Shown one piece after another: positions 62,411-64,000 of a stretch of DNA of 64,000 nucleotides. The stretch's first letter is position 1; each line of letters starts with the position of its first letter. The notes beneath the pieces are model-generated. The model was given only the letters and a program-made list of their open reading frames with translations, did not search any database and was not told the origin of the DNA. The stretch comes from Pseudomonas sp. RGM2987 (GTDB lineage Bacteria; Pseudomonadota; Gammaproteobacteria; Pseudomonadales; Pseudomonadaceae), in the NCBI RefSeq assembly GCF_022952855.1, contig NZ_JALJDX010000217.1:1-64000 (forward strand). The letters run 5' to 3'. The position numbers were made by a program, and so were the translations under genes.

Positions 62411-62436
62411 GGGCCAGCCTACCGCCGGCCCGTTTT
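62411..62436 (+). terminator. Probable terminator after fabF
   Basis: GGGCC (62411-62415) can pair with GGCCC (62427-62431), followed by GTTTTT. The stem is short, but it is placed 22 bp behind the fabF stop. Confidence 0.5.
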
Positions 62437-62616
62437 TCCAATGTTCATCTCAAAGCTGCCTAAAGCCTCAAGAGTCGGGCGAACCTGCCGATACAGCGCG
62501 GTAGATCCGGTTGCGCGAGCGCATCAAATCAGGTGTCCTGTTCAAATCAGGGCATCCGCGCGCCAGTATTTCTCAGGTTTTTCAGGTTCGAGTCGTCGGC
62601 CCTCAGGTAGAGCACC

Positions 62617-64000
62617 ATGTCAGCCCATCCCAGGACCGAACTGCAAACTGCCCTCGCTGCATGCAAGGGCAGTTTTTTCTCAGTCGGTTTTTTCAGCTTC
62701 TTTGTCAATTTGCTAATGTTGGTCCCTTCGTTCTACATGCTGCAGGTTTACGACCGTGCGGTGGGAAGCGCCAACCCGTCCACGTTGTTGATGCTCACGC
62801 TGATCATGCTGCTGTTGATGGTGACAATGGGTGGCCTGGAGTGGGTTCGTTCGCGGATCATGGTGCGGGTCAGTACTCGCCTGGACATGTTATTGGGCCA
62901 GCGTTTGTTCGATGCCAGTTTCAAGCAGGCGATCAATTCCTGTGGGATGAACGCCAGCGCCCAGCCATTGAGCGACCTGAGTGCCTTGCGCCAGTTCTTG
63001 ACCGGCAACGGTCTGTTTGCATTTTTCGACACTCCGTGGATCCCTATCTACCTGGGCGTGATGTTCATTTTCCATCCCTGGTACGGTTGGATGGGAGTGG
63101 CGAGTGCCGTGCTGCTCGGCGCACTGGCCTATGCCAATGAAAAACTCACCCATGCACCGCTACAGGCTGCCAACCGTGAGCAGATGGCGGCCACTGCCTT
63201 TATCAACAAAAGCCTGCGCAATGCCGAAGTGGTCGAATCCATGGGCATGCTTGCAAGCCTGCGCCAGCACTGGAGCGGCCAGAACCACAAGGTCCTGGTC
63301 CTGCAAAGCCTGGCCAGTGATCGCGCTGGCAGCATTGCAGCAGCGTCCAGGACATTGCGCCAGATTGTCCAATCGCTGGTGTTGGGCCTGGGTGCCTACT
63401 TGACGATCCAGCACGAGATTTCATCCGGGTTGATGATTGCCGGCTCCATTTTGCTGGGGCGCGCGCTGGCACCTATCGACCAGTTGATCGGCGCGTGGAA
63501 GGGCTTTCTGGGCGCCCGCTCACAATATGCCCGGTTGCACGAGCTTCTGATCAGGATCGGCGCCGAACCCGAGCGCATGGCGTTGCCTGCGCCAGAGGGG
63601 GCCATCCGCGTCGAAGGTCTTGCGGCAGGGGCTCCAAACAGTCGAAAGCCGATTATCCGCGGCATCGATTTTCAAGTGTCGCCGGGCGAAGTCGTGGGTA
63701 TTGTCGGAGCCAGTGGCTCCGGTAAGTCGACCCTGGCCAGGGCTCTGCTCGGAGTCTGGCCAAGCCTTGCCGGTACCGTGCGTCTGGACGGCGCGGACAT
63801 CAGTCAATGGCGCCGGGACGAGCTGGGCCAATACGTCGGTTATCTGCCCCAGGACATCGAGTTGTTCGAGGGTACCGTTGGCCAGAACATTTCACGGTTC
63901 GGCCCCATGGATGCAACTGCAGTGGTCGCGGCCGCGCGCATGGCTGGCGTACATGAATTGGTGCTGCAACTGCCCGATGGCTACGACACGCTGATCGGCG
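62617..64000 (+). CDS. Type I secretion ABC transporter (PrtD/AprD family), 3' end outside window
   Basis: The first 461 codons of an inner-membrane exporter; the window ends within the ATPase domain. It starts MSAHPRTELQTALAACKGSF, with the family N-terminus FFVNLLMLVPSFYMLQVYDR and six TMs up to about residue 300. The nucleotide-binding domain has Walker A GASGSGKST (364-372) and the Q-loop YLPQDIELFEGT. Such proteins, with an adaptor and a TolC-like protein, export proteases, lipases or haemophores; those genes would lie to the right. A perfect hairpin plus U run occupies codons 10-21. Confidence 0.88.
   Translation, partial: MSAHPRTELQTALAACKGSFFSVGFFSFFVNLLMLVPSFYMLQVYDRAVGSANPSTLLMLTLIMLLLMVTMGGLEWVRSRIMVRVSTRLDMLLGQRLFDASFKQAINSCGMNASAQPLSDLSALRQFLTGNGLFAFFDTPWIPIYLGVMFIFHPWYGWMGVASAVLLGALAYANEKLTHAPLQAANREQMAATAFINKSLRNAEVVESMGMLASLRQHWSGQNHKVLVLQSLASDRAGSIAAASRTLRQIVQSLVLGLGAYLTIQHEISSGLMIAGSILLGRALAPIDQLIGAWKGFLGARSQYARLHELLIRIGAEPERMALPAPEGAIRVEGLAAGAPNSRKPIIRGIDFQVSPGEVVGIVGASGSGKSTLARALLGVWPSLAGTVRLDGADISQWRRDELGQYVGYLPQDIELFEGTVGQNISRFGPMDATAVVAAARMAGVHELVLQLPDGYDTLIG
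62645..62679 (+). promoter_or_regulatory. Terminator-like hairpin inside the start of the exporter gene
   Basis: AAACTGCCCT (62645-62654) and AGGGCAGTTT (62666-62675) form a perfect 10-bp stem with an 11-base loop, followed by three more T. It has the form of an intrinsic terminator but lies about 30 bp after the start codon in conserved coding sequence. It may attenuate transcription when translation is slow. Confidence 0.5.

Noticed and set aside
62511-63140. 209-codon plus-strand frame over the exporter start
   Set aside because: The +1-shifted frame beginning at 62617 encodes an unmistakable PrtD-type transporter, so this one is a shadow.

Overview
The window looks like a chromosomal segment of a fluorescent-group Pseudomonas. 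The GC content is high, there are several REP/REPIN repeats of the two families common in P. fluorescens, and the gene content fits: a mannitol/sorbitol ABC transporter with its AraC-type activator MtlR, MexEF-OprN, a type VI secretion system (T6SS) and a PrtD/AprD-type exporter. No rRNA, tRNA, insertion sequence, phage or CRISPR array was recognised.

Layout. (1) 0-4 kb, minus strand: binding protein MtlE, activator MtlR and a glycosyltransferase. (2) 4-15.9 kb: a dense signalling block. It holds a lone receiver protein, then a tightly overlapping plus-strand operon (large hybrid kinase, CheR, CheB, second hybrid kinase, receiver). A minus-strand pair follows, a KaiC-like ATPase coupled to a hybrid kinase with a degenerate N-terminal receiver, and then a membrane-anchored HEAT/TPR protein. 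(3) 16.2-23.1 kb, minus strand: mexEF-oprN with its terminator, a promoter region carrying three palindromes, and a periplasmic binding protein. (4) 23.6-51.0 kb, plus strand: a small HTH gene with a doubtful start codon, then a complete T6SS in the order tssB-tssC-tssK-tssL-ompA-hcp-clpV-vgrG, an effector module (DUF4123 adaptor, DUF3304, DUF2235 lipase, DUF3304, PAAR, unknown membrane protein), and tssM-tssA-tssF-tssG-tssJ-tssE-ImpA_N/OmpA. (5) 51.2-62.4 kb: a TetR regulator followed by thioesterase, FadL, SDR, outer membrane factor, RND adaptor, RND pump and an extra FabF. (6) 62.6 kb to the end: the truncated start of a type I secretion ABC transporter.

The strongest new signal is in region 5. 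Four 24-bp inverted repeats with identical geometry (GTGAC..-N10-..GTCAC) lie in front of the four transcription units: tetR itself, thioesterase-fadL, outer membrane factor-SDR, and adaptor-pump-fabF. Three overlap recognisable -35 or -10 boxes. This predicts an autorepressed TetR regulon covering the whole segment, joining lipid handling, efflux and a second copy of a common antibiotic target (FabF). A chemical-defence or self-resistance role is inference.

Other notable points are: two OmpA-domain proteins at opposite ends of the T6SS cluster with nearly duplicated C-termini; tandem DUF3304 genes flanking the lipase effector, divergent mainly in one short segment; a TssM without a P-loop; composition breaks inside vgrG and the effector gene; a UUCG hairpin after hcp; and a terminator-like hairpin inside the first codons of the type I secretion gene.
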